Position numbers and translations under genes: made by a program
From: Corynebacterium sp. 21KM1197
Lineage (GTDB): Bacteria > Actinomycetota > Actinomycetes > Mycobacteriales > Mycobacteriaceae
Reading direction: 5' to 3'
Length of the DNA: 64,000 nt
NCBI RefSeq assembly: GCF_033783015.1
Contig: NZ_CP123907.1
Span: 682,001 to 746,000 of the forward strand
Shown here: positions 36,320 to 45,652 of the stretch, piece by piece
Layout: every line of letters starts with the position of its first letter
Position numbering within the stretch: position 1 is the first letter of the stretch
The notes under the pieces: generated by a model
What the model was told of the DNA's origin: nothing
The model's input: only the letters and a program-made list of their open reading frames with translations
The model's database searches: none

Positions 36320-37625
36320 CCTGCGGGCCTGCGTCGGGCTCACCGCTGCCGTCGCTCGCGGTGCCCCGGGGCGCGGCAGGGGCGGCGTCGGTAGCCGGAG
36401 TGCCGGGTGCGGGCTCCGGGTCCTCCTCCGGGTTGCGCCCCGGCGTCATCAGATCGAATTTGGTGATGAGGAAGCGGAAGAGCACGTAATAGAGCAGCCC
36501 GTAGCCCAGTCCCACCACCAGGATGAGCCAGGGCCGGGTGCCGATTCCCCAGTTAATCAGGAGGTCGGTGGCCCCGGCGGAGAAGCCAAAGCCCATCTTG
36601 GCTCCCAGGAAGTTCATCAGCGCCAGGGAGGTGCCGGTGAGCACCGCGTGCAGGATGTACAGCGGCATGGCGGCGAACATGAAGGAGAACTCGATGGGCT
36701 CCGTGATGCCGGTGAGGAAGGCCGTGAGCGCCAGGGAGACCATCGCCCCGCCCACGATCTTCTTCTGCGCGGGCCGGGCCGTGTGGTAAAAGGCCAGGCA
36801 GGCGGCGGGCAGGGCGAACATCATGATGGGGAAGAAGCCGGTCATGAAACTGCCCGCCGTGGGATCGCCGGCGAGGAAGCGGGCAATATCGCCGTGCACG
36901 ATGTCCCCGGATTGGTTGGGGTGGGAGCCCAGGATGAACCAGGGCACGAAGTTGAGCAGGTGGTGCAGGCCCAGCGGGATGAGCGAGCGGTTGGCCAGGC
37001 CGTAGAGGAAGCCGCCGATCACGTGGTTATTCTGTGCGGCCTCGCCCGCCCAGGTGAGAGCGGCATCAAAGTAGGGGTAGATCAGCAGCATGGGTATGGC
37101 CACGAGTACCGCGCTAAAGCCCACGATCATGGGGACCAGGCGCTTGCCGCTGAAAAATCCCAGCCAGTCCGGCAGTTTGGTGCGGTGAAAGCGCTGCCAT
37201 TCCAGGGCGGCGATGAGGCCGATGACCACGCCGCCAAACACGTTATAGTTCACCACGGCCTGCTCGCCGTTGGCGTCCGTCACGCCGTCGAGCACCAGTG
37301 GGGACATCGCCTCGAAGGTGCCGGTGAGCATGAGGTATCCCACCACGGCGGCCAGGGCGGTGGAACCATCGGCCTTCTTCACAAACCCGATGGCGATGCC
37401 CACCGCAAAGAGGATGGGCAGGTTGCTCATGATCGCGTTGCCCGCCCCGCCGAGCAGGTGGGCCAGCCAGTTGAGCACGGTGATCTCCGGCCAGCGGCCC
37501 AGCAGATCGGGTTGGCCCGCGCGCGCCATGAGCGCGGCCACCGGCAGGGTGGCGATGGGCAGCATGAGGGAACGGCCCAGGCGCTGAAGCACCTGCATAC
37601 TCTTTCCCTTTTTCTTGGTGGACAT
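36306..37625 (-). CDS. PTS N-acetylglucosamine-type EIIC permease
   Basis: This 439-residue membrane protein is closest to the EIIC part of NagE: RLGRSLMLPIATLPVAALM, LIPLGLHHLLNFVPWF, GDIVHGDIARFLAGDPTAG, FFPIMMFALPAACLAFY and TGITEPIEFSFMF. It ends with a proline/alanine-rich tail and lacks fused EIIB and EIIA domains. ATG 37625 has AAGGAG five bases upstream. The matching EIIB and EIIA genes are divergent on the other strand, sharing a 98-base promoter region. GlcNAc (or glucosamine/glucose) uptake is inferred. Confidence 0.85.
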   Translation of the reverse strand: MSTKKKGKSMQVLQRLGRSLMLPIATLPVAALMARAGQPDLLGRWPEITVLNWLAHLLGGAGNAIMSNLPILFAVGIAIGFVKKADGSTALAAVVGYLMLTGTFEAMSPLVLDGVTDANGEQAVVNYNVFGGVVIGLIAALEWQRFHRTKLPDWLGFFSGKRLVPMIVGFSAVLVAIPMLLIYPYFDAALTWAGEAAQNNHVIGGFLYGLANRSLIPLGLHHLLNFVPWFILGSHPNQSGDIVHGDIARFLAGDPTAGSFMTGFFPIMMFALPAACLAFYHTARPAQKKIVGGAMVSLALTAFLTGITEPIEFSFMFAAMPLYILHAVLTGTSLALMNFLGAKMGFGFSAGATDLLINWGIGTRPWLILVVGLGYGLLYYVLFRFLITKFDLMTPGRNPEEDPEPAPGTPATDAAPAAPRGTASDGSGEPDAGPQATSS

Positions 37626-37723
37626 GCGCACTCCTTTTAGTGGGGAGCTTCAACGATGAGGAACATGCTCAGTGTATATGCTGGTACCTGCTATTTATGA
37701 GGCGCACACAGAGGAGTTTTGCT

Positions 37724-37960
37724 ATGGCACAGATCAACACCGAGGGCATCATCGCGGGCCTGGGCGGCACGGATAACATCGAGGAGATCGAGGGCTGCAT
37801 TACGCGCCTGCGCACGGTGGTGAGCGACGCCTCCGTGGTGGACGAGGCCGCCCTGCGCACCGCCGGTGCCATCGGGGTGGTGGCCGCCGGTTCCGTGGTG
37901 CAGGTGGTGGTGGGCCCGCAGGCGGAGATGATCGCCGAGGACATCGAGGACCTGCTATGA
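37724..37960 (+). CDS. PTS glucose/GlcNAc-family EIIB protein
   Basis: This 78-residue free-standing EIIB has the phosphorylation site Cys25 in EIEGCITRLR and the fold pattern of the glucose/GlcNAc family. It passes phosphate from EIIA to the sugar bound in EIIC. ATG 37724 has GAGGAG upstream. It overlaps the EIIA start by four bases and is divergent from the EIIC gene. Confidence 0.9.
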   Translation: MAQINTEGIIAGLGGTDNIEEIEGCITRLRTVVSDASVVDEAALRTAGAIGVVAAGSVVQVVVGPQAEMIAEDIEDLL

Positions 37961-38400
37961 GCGAGGTTCTTGCGCCCCTGGCCGGCAGCGTGATCGCGTT
38001 GAGCGAGGTCAAGGACGAGGTCTTTGCCTCCGGCATGGTGGGCAAGGGGGTGGCCGTGGTGCCGCCCGCGCAGGGCACCATCGAGGTGGTGGCCCCGCTG
38101 GGCGGCACCCTCAAGCAGGTGCTCCCGCACGCCTTCATCGTCATGGAGGAGTCCGGCACCGGAATCCTGGTGCACGTGGGCATTGACACCGTGGAGCTAG
38201 ACGGCAAGGGCTTTGAGGTGCACAAGGCCAAGGGGGAACAGGTGCGCGCCGGGGAGCCGGTGGTGACTATCGACGCCCCCGCCATCGCTGCCGCAGGCTA
38301 CGACCTCACCTGCCCCGTGGTGGTCATGGCCGGGGAACTCGGTGACGTGGTGGCCTCCGGCGAGGTGGAAGCCGCGGCGGTGCTGTACCGGGTGGGCTAA
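37957..38400 (+). CDS. PTS glucose-family EIIA protein
   Basis: This 147-residue Crr-like EIIA has APLAGSVIALSEVKDEVFASGMVGKGVAV at the start (residues 6-34), the supporting His58 and the phospho-acceptor His73 in ILVHVGIDTVEL. It receives phosphate from HPr and gives it to EIIB. The ATGA overlap with EIIB shows one transcript. Its stop overlaps the convergent HAD phosphatase gene. Confidence 0.92.
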   Translation: MSEVLAPLAGSVIALSEVKDEVFASGMVGKGVAVVPPAQGTIEVVAPLGGTLKQVLPHAFIVMEESGTGILVHVGIDTVELDGKGFEVHKAKGEQVRAGEPVVTIDAPAIAAAGYDLTCPVVVMAGELGDVVASGEVEAAAVLYRVG

Positions 38401-39182
38401 CCCAGAAGTTCTTCTAGCACCGTGAGCACCCCGGCCTCGGTGTTGGGTGGGGCGATGTGGTCGGCCACCTCCTTAATCAGGGGGTGGGCGTTGCTCATGG
38501 CGTAGGCGGTGCCCGCGGTGCGCAGCATTTCCAGGTCGTTGAGGTAATCGCCAAAGGCGATCGTGCGCTCTATCGGAATCCCCAGGGCCTCGCTCAGTTG
38601 GGAAAGGGCGCGGCCCTTAGTGGCCTCCGGGCTCATCACGTCCACCCAGTGCTTGCCGGAGAGCGTCGGTTGCTCCTCGGGGGCGGCGGCCTTGAGCAGG
38701 GGCAGGGCGTGGGTTTCCGCGTCCGCCTCGGAGTAGAGGGCAATCTTGATCACGGTATCGTCCACGGCCTCGTGCAGGTCTGTCACGCTGCGCACGCGGT
38801 GGTAATACTTGGCCACTTCGTCGAGAATATCCGGCCTGTTCACGTAGGCCATCGTGGGCGTGCATACCACCAGTTCCATGCGGGTGGGGGCGGTGGCGGC
38901 GGCGTCGATAAGCGCGTGGGCGGAGTGCTCCCGCATGGGGGTGGTGGAAACCACCTTGCCCCCGGCATAGACCACGGTGCCGTTTTCCGCGATGAAGTCG
39001 AGTTCCGCTCCCAGGGGGCCAAAGAGATCTCGGAGGGTGGCCAGTTGGCGGCCGGAGGCGGGAACCAGAACGATCCCGGCCTGCGCTAGGCGGGGATAGA
39101 AATCCCAGAAGCGCTCGGGAATCTTTCCCTGCCCGTCAAGGAAGGTGCCGTCCATGTCTACCGCTACGAGCCGTCGCTCCAT
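38397..39182 (-). CDS. HAD superfamily (Cof-type) phosphatase
   Basis: This 261-residue HAD-IIB hydrolase has motif I VAVDMDGTFLDGQGK (nucleophile DMDGT), motif II VPASGRQL, Lys motif GRALSQLSEALGI and motif III/IV FGDYLNDLEML. Members dephosphorylate sugar phosphates or cofactors. The neighbouring PTS genes make a sugar-phosphate substrate plausible but unproven. Confidence 0.88.
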   Translation of the reverse strand: MERRLVAVDMDGTFLDGQGKIPERFWDFYPRLAQAGIVLVPASGRQLATLRDLFGPLGAELDFIAENGTVVYAGGKVVSTTPMREHSAHALIDAAATAPTRMELVVCTPTMAYVNRPDILDEVAKYYHRVRSVTDLHEAVDDTVIKIALYSEADAETHALPLLKAAAPEEQPTLSGKHWVDVMSPEATKGRALSQLSEALGIPIERTIAFGDYLNDLEMLRTAGTAYAMSNAHPLIKEVADHIAPPNTEAGVLTVLEELLG

Positions 39183-39230
39183 TGGTTATTCTCCGTGTCC
39201 TACGTCGGGTGATGTGGAACACTGGGAGGC

Positions 39231-40262
39231 ATGACTGATACGACGCCTCCCGTTCTCACGCATGTGGATCAGACTACCGGAATCATTCAGCTCAACCGCC
39301 CCAAGGCCCTCAACAGCCTCAACCCGGAAATGGTGCACGCCATCGCGCAGGCCTTGGAGCAGTGGCGGGACAACCCGGAGATCACCCAGGTGCTCATCGA
39401 ATCCGCCACGCCCAAGGGTTTCTGCGCGGGCGGCGACGTGCGCTACGCCCGCGAGCGGATCCTGGCGGGCGAGGAGCGCCACATCGATGAGTTCTTTGAT
39501 GAGGAATACGCCATGAACAAGGCCCTGGCGGCGTACCCCAAGCCCTACGTGGCGCTGATCGACGGCGTGGTGATGGGCGGTGGGCTGGGGGTGAGCGCGC
39601 ACGGCTCGCACCGGGTGGTCACGGAGAACGCCTTTGCCTCCATGCCGGAAATGGTGATCGGCTACATCACGGACGTGGGCATGAGCTGGGTGCTCCAGCA
39701 TCTCCCCGGCAGCGGTCAGGCCCTGGGTGCCTTCCTGGGGATCACCGCCTGGCGGCTCAACCCCACGGAAATGCTCTGGACGGGCCTGGCCACGCACTAC
39801 GTTCCCTCGGCGGAACTGGGGCAGGCGCGCCAGGCGATCCTGGATCACGGTGTGGAGCGGGCCCTGGCACGGTGGGAGAACCACCCCGAAGAGGAGAATC
39901 GCCTGCTTGACCTGCTGCCTGCCATTGAGGCCTCCTTTGCTCATTCCTCCTGGGGTGAGGTGGAGGCTGCTGCGCGGGAGTACCCCGAGTTGTGGTCGGT
40001 GGTGGAGGAATCCCTGCGCGAGGCCAACCCGGCCTCCGTGGTGGCCGCTGCCGCGCTCTTTGCCGCCAATAGCGCGGTGGGGGTGAACGAGGGCATTGAT
40101 AATGAGGCGCGCCTGGCCTTTGTGCTGCGCCGCGAGGCGAACTTTGCCGAGGGGGTGCGCGCGATCCTGGTGGATAAGGATCACGCCGCCACCTTTGCCC
40201 CCTCGGAGTTCGCGGACGTGGACGAGGCCGCCTATGCGCGCCTGCTGAACCCGTCTGCCTAG
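39231..40262 (+). CDS. 3-hydroxyisobutyryl-CoA hydrolase (enoyl-CoA hydratase family)
   Basis: This 343-residue crotonase-fold protein contains IIQLNRPKALNSLN, GFCAGGDVRYARER, the oxyanion segment VALIDGVVMGGGLGVSAHGSHRVVTE and MPEMVIGYITDVGMSWVL. The GGDVR and E-to-acid pattern points to the HIBYL-CoA hydrolase branch used in valine breakdown. It is a monocistronic-looking gene, divergent from the HAD gene with 48 bases between. Confidence 0.9.
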   Translation: MTDTTPPVLTHVDQTTGIIQLNRPKALNSLNPEMVHAIAQALEQWRDNPEITQVLIESATPKGFCAGGDVRYARERILAGEERHIDEFFDEEYAMNKALAAYPKPYVALIDGVVMGGGLGVSAHGSHRVVTENAFASMPEMVIGYITDVGMSWVLQHLPGSGQALGAFLGITAWRLNPTEMLWTGLATHYVPSAELGQARQAILDHGVERALARWENHPEEENRLLDLLPAIEASFAHSSWGEVEAAAREYPELWSVVEESLREANPASVVAAAALFAANSAVGVNEGIDNEARLAFVLRREANFAEGVRAILVDKDHAATFAPSEFADVDEAAYARLLNPSA

Positions 40263-40277
40263 CCTTGAGGCGGGCTT

Positions 40278-41250
40278 TTAGGTGGCGCGCAGGCCGGCCA
40301 CGGCCACCCCGCCCTCCATCACCCAGGGCCAGCTCAGGCCGTTACGGGTGAGCACGTTATCGCGCAGGTGCTCCGGCAGCACCATCTGCTTATTGGCGTA
40401 TCCCAGCAGGTACTCATCAAAGGCGGGTAGCTCCAGGCGCAGGCGCAGCGCCGCCTCTATCTCCTTAGCGGTGACGTTTTCCTGCCAGGTGGCCAGCCAA
40501 TAATCCGTGCCCGCGCAGCGCACCCGCGCGGTGCCGTGGGCTTCCCGGAGCGCCGCCGTGGCCTGCGTCTTGGAGAGCTTGGACCACGTCATGAGGTCCG
40601 CCACGCTCACCGGCCCCGTGCCCGGCGGCATAGCGCGAGCCCAGTTCCACCAGGGCCTCCTGGCCGGAGTAATCCAGATCGGCGCCGGGCAGGTGATCGA
40701 CGTGCAGAAAGGTCTCCGCGTTGCCGCGCCGGGGTCCCTGCACCACGTCGCCCTCCCCGCCAAAAATACGCAGTAGGCGGGACCCGCGCCCCTGGCCCGG
40801 ATCTATGCCCGCCGCGCGGAATACCTCGTAGGCCTCCTTGCGGGGCAGGGGATCGGAGCCGCGTTCCCGGAGCGCGGCGTGCAGGGCGGCGCGGGCGGTG
40901 ATGACCTCCTTTTCCTCGGCCAGACCCAACCGCGCGGTGCGTGAGATCCTGGGGTAAAGCAGTCGGCTGAGCCAGCGCACGTCCTCGGCGGCGAGGAAAT
41001 GCAGGGTGCCGCGCTGCGGCCAGGAACGCACCACCCGGAGGGAATCGACCTCGCGGAGCACGGCGGCATCGTCTAGCCCGCAGCGCAGCGCGAGCGCGCG
41101 GATACCCGCCGGGTAGGTCTGGCCTTGGAGGGCCAGGAGCCCACGGGTCACGTCCAGGGCGGAGGAGTAACGGGGCCGGGCCGCCGAGTCCGCTAATCCC
41201 TGGGCGATGAGCCTGCGGGCGAGGAGTTCGCGTGGAGATACGTCCTCCAT
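40278..41250 (-). pseudogene. Winged-helix DNA-binding (HTH_42/AlkZ-like) protein, frameshifted
   Basis: The N-terminal part (from ATG 41250, 261-codon frame) begins with family sequence (LLALQGQTYPAGIRALALRC, VVRSWPQRGTLHFLAAEDVRW). It runs out of frame after ELGSRYAAG, while the C-terminal part (SVADLMTWSKLSKTQATAALREAHG to LLGYANKQMVLP) lies in the next frame and stops at 40278. Removing one base near 40618-40624 restores one protein of about 320 residues of the HTH_42 type (DNA glycosylase AlkZ/YcaQ relatives). It may be a true pseudogene or a sequence error. Confidence 0.75.
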
Positions 41251-42312
41251 CTAGGCCGCACCCCGCGCGGTGGTGTAGGCGCGAAGTGCGCGCTGTTCAT
41301 CGGCAAAGTCCGGCAGCGGCTGGGCGATGACTTCCCGCTGTACCTCCGTACTCAGCGGCGGCAGGTGGAGGTGCGGGGCCTCCAGGAGCAGCAGGGCCGT
41401 CACTCCGGGGGCCAGGCCCGCCACGGCGTGCGTCCACGCCCCCAGAATGGGCTTGGCGATCACCGCGAGGTCCCAGCGGGTGGCCTGAGTCAGGGGAATC
41501 CGGGGGCGTACCAGGGGGATGATGCCGTGCTGCTGGCCAAAGGCGAGGAGCGTGCGGCTGGGGGCCTGGGCGGCGGCGGGGAGTTGATCGTCTGCCCAAC
41601 CCCAGGTGAAGGAATCCCCGTGGAAGATACCCAGCACCCGTGCCCTCATGCCCTCGGCGGTGCCGGAGGCAAGATCCAGGCGCACCTGCTGGGCGGGGTG
41701 TTGGGAGTGGAAGAAGAACTGGTGCTCGGCGGAGAGATAGGCGGCGTCCGAATACACCTGGGCCAGGGTGGGGGAGCCGGGGGCGGGAACTTGGAGGGCG
41801 GTATCGCCGTCAAAGTAGATGGGCTGCTGCGCGAGGGTGAGGGTATTGCCCGCCTCCACCAGGGGGAGATCGCGCAGCAGGGCAATGCCCCGTACCTCCT
41901 CCCGGCCCCGCTCCGGTTGGGTGGCCAGGCCCTCTATCAAGGCCGGGCGCAGGGGCACCCCGGAGGCGTCCAGATGCAGGGCTACCACCATGCGGGAGGC
42001 GGAATCTTTGGCGTCCTTGCTGCGGTGCAGGCGCGGGGCGAGGACGGCCGGGGCGGCGTCGAAAAGCAATCCCGCCTGGTCGAGTAGTTCCTGGCGCAGA
42101 GGCTCGGTGCCACCGCGCGAGGCGGTGAGCCAACGCCAGGTATCGCCCTGCACCTCGGCCACCCGCGTGCCGCGCAGCGCCGTGCGTCCGGCGAGCACGG
42201 AGACGGGGGCGTCGGGGGTGTCATCGGTGGCGGACGGGCCGGTGAACTCCAGGGGGCCGCGAATCTGACGCAGCGCGGCGAGCCCCTGGGCGCGGGCGAT
42301 GAGATTGCTCAT
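41251..42312 (-). CDS. DUF6882-like protein of unknown function
   Basis: This 353-residue soluble protein seems to hold two related halves, each with a tryptophan motif (VAEVQGDTWRWLTASRGG and LGIFHGDSFTWGWADDQLP) followed by a helical stretch. This is the pattern of DUF6882 proteins. No catalytic residues are evident. Its stop abuts the start of the frameshifted HTH_42 gene, so the two were probably an operon. Confidence 0.65.
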   Translation of the reverse strand: MSNLIARAQGLAALRQIRGPLEFTGPSATDDTPDAPVSVLAGRTALRGTRVAEVQGDTWRWLTASRGGTEPLRQELLDQAGLLFDAAPAVLAPRLHRSKDAKDSASRMVVALHLDASGVPLRPALIEGLATQPERGREEVRGIALLRDLPLVEAGNTLTLAQQPIYFDGDTALQVPAPGSPTLAQVYSDAAYLSAEHQFFFHSQHPAQQVRLDLASGTAEGMRARVLGIFHGDSFTWGWADDQLPAAAQAPSRTLLAFGQQHGIIPLVRPRIPLTQATRWDLAVIAKPILGAWTHAVAGLAPGVTALLLLEAPHLHLPPLSTEVQREVIAQPLPDFADEQRALRAYTTARGAA

Positions 42313-42345
42313 GCCCGCGATGATACGGGGGTCGGGCGGGGAGGA

Positions 42346-42930
42346 TCAGGCCAGGCCGCGCAGGATGGCAAAGGCCTGGCGGATCAGCCGCTCCTCATCG
42401 CCTGGTTGGGAATCCGAGTTACGGGCGACGTCCATCAGGGCCACCACGATGGCCTGGGAGGCCGCGCCCAGGGAGATCTTAATTTCCATCTCGCTCAGAT
42501 CCGGGAAGCATGAGTGCAGCTTCTCGATGAGTCCATCGAACTCCTGCTTCATGGAGGTCTTGATGTCCCCGTTGCCCAGGGCCTCACCCACCTCGCCCAG
42601 GCGGGCGATCACGGAGAGGGAGGCAAAGTGGGAGGAATCGTGGTGCAGGCCGCGCACCGCCACCTCCTCCATCGCGCTGAGGAGGGAGAGCCCCGGAGGA
42701 AGATTATTCATCTCCTCCATGAGGGCTCTCACCCGGCGCACGAGGGCGTGGAAAAGAGCCTCCTCCCGTGAGGAAAAGTAATTGTGGAAGGTGCGGGGGG
42801 AAACCCCGGCGTTCTCCGCGATGGCGGCCACGGTGAGTCCCTCCACGCCCTGTGCCAGGGCGATGGCGGCGGCGGATTCCGCCAGGGCCGATCGGGTGGC
42901 GGCCTTCTTGGTTTCCCTCAGACTGGTCAT
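42346..42930 (-). CDS. TetR family transcriptional regulator (next to mmpL)
   Basis: This 194-residue repressor has an N-terminal helix-turn-helix (GLTVAAIAENAGVSPRTFHNYFSSREEAL, residues 30-58) and a helical ligand domain. It starts 12 bases after the MMPL gene on the same strand, so it likely controls that operon. A palindrome upstream of mmpL (45465-45485) is the probable operator. Confidence 0.88.
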   Translation of the reverse strand: MTSLRETKKAATRSALAESAAAIALAQGVEGLTVAAIAENAGVSPRTFHNYFSSREEALFHALVRRVRALMEEMNNLPPGLSLLSAMEEVAVRGLHHDSSHFASLSVIARLGEVGEALGNGDIKTSMKQEFDGLIEKLHSCFPDLSEMEIKISLGAASQAIVVALMDVARNSDSQPGDEERLIRQAFAILRGLA

Positions 42931-42942
42931 CTCAGTGCTTTC

Positions 42943-45435
42943 TTACTTGCTTTCCGTAGTTTCCGTGGTCGATCCGGCGGTGGTGTCGGCGGTGGTGCCA
43001 GCGCTGGTGGCGGTAGCGGCGGTGGTGCCGGTACCAGCCGTTTCTGCACCGGCAGCGCTCGCAGCACTAGCCGCAGCGTCACCGGCGGACTGCTCCCGGA
43101 TGGAGGTCAGCGCCGCGCCCTCCACGTCCACATTAGGCAGGATTCGATCCAACCAGCCGGGGATCTTCCAGGCGCGATCGCCCAGCAGGTACATGGTGGC
43201 TGGAATGATCATCATGCGTACCACAAAGGCGTCAAAGAATACGGCGGCGGCCAGGGCAAAGCCCATCGTCTTGATGAAGGCGGCGTCCTGCATGATGAAG
43301 GCCGCGAACACGGACATCATGATGAGAGCGGCGGCGGTGACCACGCGCGCCCCGTGGCGGAAGCCGCTCTCCGTGGCCTCGGCGGCGCTCATGCCGTGGT
43401 GGTAGTCCTCGCGCATGCGGGTGACCAGGAACACCTGGTAGTCCATCGCCAGGCCAAAGACCAGGCCGATGAGCATGATGGGCAGGAAGCTCAGCAGCGG
43501 CTGCGGATCGCTGATGATGCCCAGCCAGCCCTCCTGGAAGATGGCCACCGTCACGCCAAAGGTGGCGGCCACGGAGAGGCCAAAGCCCAGGGCGGCGATC
43601 AGCGGTACCCACACGGAGCGGAACACGATCATCAGCACCAGGAACGCCAGGGTGAGCACGATGGCGATGTAGGGCAGCAGCACCTCGGAGAGGCGGTCGG
43701 ACATGTCATCGAAGATCGGGGTGGAGCCGGTGATGCCGTAGCTAGCGCCGGTCTGCTCGCGGAAGTCCGCCTCGGCCTCGCGCAGTTCGGTCAGGGTCGT
43801 GGAGGTGGATTCGTCCGTGGCTCCACCGGCGGGGGTGATGAGGACCTGGGCGGCGGTGCCGTCCTCGCTCATGCCCGCGATCTGGGCGTTTACCACGCCC
43901 TCGGTGGTGTTGAAGCGCTCCACTGCCTGCGCGAAGGCGGGCATACGGTCTTGCTCGGGGAGGTCACCGGCCTCCACCAGGGCGATCATGGGGGCGTTGC
44001 GGCCGGGGCCAAAGGCCTCGGACATCGTCTCGTACGCCTCGCGCTGCGGGGTGCCGGGCGCGGAGGAGCCGTCGGTAGGCATGGCCAGGCGCATGTTCGC
44101 CATGGGAATGGCGAGCAGGCCGAGCAGCAGCACGCCGCTGATGAGGGAGAGCCAGGGGCGCTTGCCCACCTGCTGCGCCCAGCGGCGGCCCATCGTGGGC
44201 TTGGAGTTATCCGGGTCCGGCACCGAGGGGCCGGGGATACGCCCGGCGAATACGCGGGTGCCCAGCAGGCTGAGCAGGGCGGGCAGGAAGGACAGGGAGA
44301 TCAACACGGCGATGGCCACGGTGAGCGCGGCGGCCAGGGCCATCCAGGTGAGGAAGGGGATATTGATGATGGAGAGCGCCGCCAGGGCGATAAGCACGGT
44401 CAGGCCGGCAAAGACCACCGAGGAGCCGGCCGTGCCGGTGGCCATGCCCATCGCGTGCGCGCGTTCGGACACGGAAAGCCCGCGGATGTGTGCGGAGAGT
44501 TCCTTGGGGCTGAGGTCGCCGGTAACGCCGTCTTTGCGCTTGATGAGCGCGATCAGCTCGTTGCGGAAGCGCGAGGCGATGAACAGCGCGTAATCAATGC
44601 CCACGGCCAGACCGATCATGGAGGCCAGGGTGGGGGTCATGTCATTGATGTCATCGCTGATTAGGGTGGCCAACTGCACGCCAAGGATGCCGATGCCCAC
44701 GCCGATGATGGCGGAGACGATGGGCATACCGGCGGCGATCACGGAACCAAAGGTGATGAGCAGCACCACGGCGGCCACGGCCAGGCCGATGAGTTCGGAG
44801 GTCATGTCCATCTCGCCCGCGCCGCTGAACACGGTGCCGTTGTAGGTGACCTCAAGGTCATCGCTATTGGCGTTCTTCAGGGCGTTTTCCACGGCCTCCA
44901 GGTCGGAGGAATCCACGTCCTGGGTGGTGGGAGCAGCAAAGGTCACGCTCGCGGTGCCGGTGGTGCCGTCCTCGCTTAGGGGGCTGATCGCGGCGATGTT
45001 CTCCGCGATCTGCTCGGCGGGCAGGCCCTGCGCCTCAAGCTGCGGGGTCATCTGCGCGGTGAGTCCCTGGGCGGCCAGGGCGGGATTGACCAGGGCGTCC
45101 GTATCGGTGAGCGCCCCGGTGTCCTTGAGCTCCTGGAAGAGTTCCTCAATCTGGGCGGCCACCTGGGGATCGTCCAGGGTGGCGCCGTTCTTGGTGTGCA
45201 GCACCACGGTGCCGCTGGGGGTGCTCAGGGCATCGCCGGAATCGGGGAAGAGTTCCTGCATGCGCTCCTGGGTTTCCACGGCCTGGAGGCCGGGAATGGA
45301 AAAGGAGGAGGAGGGGGACTTGGTAAAGGCTCCGGCGAGCCCGCCGAGGGCCACCAGGATCACCAGCCAGAAGGCGAGGAAGGGCCATTTTTTCCGGTAG
45401 GCCAGGTGGCCGAGCCGGTAGAGAAAGCGTGACAT
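42943..45435 (-). CDS. MMPL family RND transporter
   Basis: This 830-residue exporter has the two-repeat RND layout. One N-terminal helix precedes a large outer loop (45-180), then a helix bundle with MIGLAVGIDYALFIASRFRNEL. A second outer loop and a second bundle with LIGLVFGLAMDYQVFLVTRMREDYHHG follow; the two GxDY(A/Q) motifs carry proton-relay aspartates. The tail after MDRILPNV is alanine/threonine-rich and disordered. It may export lipids or drugs. ATG 45435 is chosen because upstream sequence has no membrane-protein character. Confidence 0.9.
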   Translation of the reverse strand: MSRFLYRLGHLAYRKKWPFLAFWLVILVALGGLAGAFTKSPSSSFSIPGLQAVETQERMQELFPDSGDALSTPSGTVVLHTKNGATLDDPQVAAQIEELFQELKDTGALTDTDALVNPALAAQGLTAQMTPQLEAQGLPAEQIAENIAAISPLSEDGTTGTASVTFAAPTTQDVDSSDLEAVENALKNANSDDLEVTYNGTVFSGAGEMDMTSELIGLAVAAVVLLITFGSVIAAGMPIVSAIIGVGIGILGVQLATLISDDINDMTPTLASMIGLAVGIDYALFIASRFRNELIALIKRKDGVTGDLSPKELSAHIRGLSVSERAHAMGMATGTAGSSVVFAGLTVLIALAALSIINIPFLTWMALAAALTVAIAVLISLSFLPALLSLLGTRVFAGRIPGPSVPDPDNSKPTMGRRWAQQVGKRPWLSLISGVLLLGLLAIPMANMRLAMPTDGSSAPGTPQREAYETMSEAFGPGRNAPMIALVEAGDLPEQDRMPAFAQAVERFNTTEGVVNAQIAGMSEDGTAAQVLITPAGGATDESTSTTLTELREAEADFREQTGASYGITGSTPIFDDMSDRLSEVLLPYIAIVLTLAFLVLMIVFRSVWVPLIAALGFGLSVAATFGVTVAIFQEGWLGIISDPQPLLSFLPIMLIGLVFGLAMDYQVFLVTRMREDYHHGMSAAEATESGFRHGARVVTAAALIMMSVFAAFIMQDAAFIKTMGFALAAAVFFDAFVVRMMIIPATMYLLGDRAWKIPGWLDRILPNVDVEGAALTSIREQSAGDAAASAASAAGAETAGTGTTAATATSAGTTADTTAGSTTETTESK

Positions 45436-45464
45436 GAGGGTCTTTCTGTAACGGGAACAGGAAT

Positions 45465-45485
45465 CTTTGCATAGTGTATGTAAAG
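45465..45485. promoter_or_regulatory. Palindromic operator upstream of mmpL-tetR
   Basis: CTTTGCATA and TATGTAAAG flank a GTG centre; eight of nine arm positions pair. It lies 29 bases upstream of the mmpL start, in a generally AT-rich promoter stretch. A TetR gene is the last gene of the same operon, which makes it the likely binding protein. Confidence 0.6.
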
Positions 45486-45652
45486 ATTCTGTACCAGTGC
45501 AAGTTTTCTTGAACTGTGCAGATTTGCGGGGCGATGCCTGCTGACGGCACCGCGCGCCGGGGTAATTGCCGGGGTGATTACAGTGGTGGCAGCGCGCCTC
45601 CGTCGCCCCGCCCGCCGCATACCCGCCCCGTTTAGCACCGCTAGGAGCACCG

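Noticed and set aside
42784-44664. 626-codon plus-strand ORF opposite mmpL
   Set aside because: It is rich in G, H and Q with no recognisable domain; a mirror of the GC-rich mmpL coding strand.
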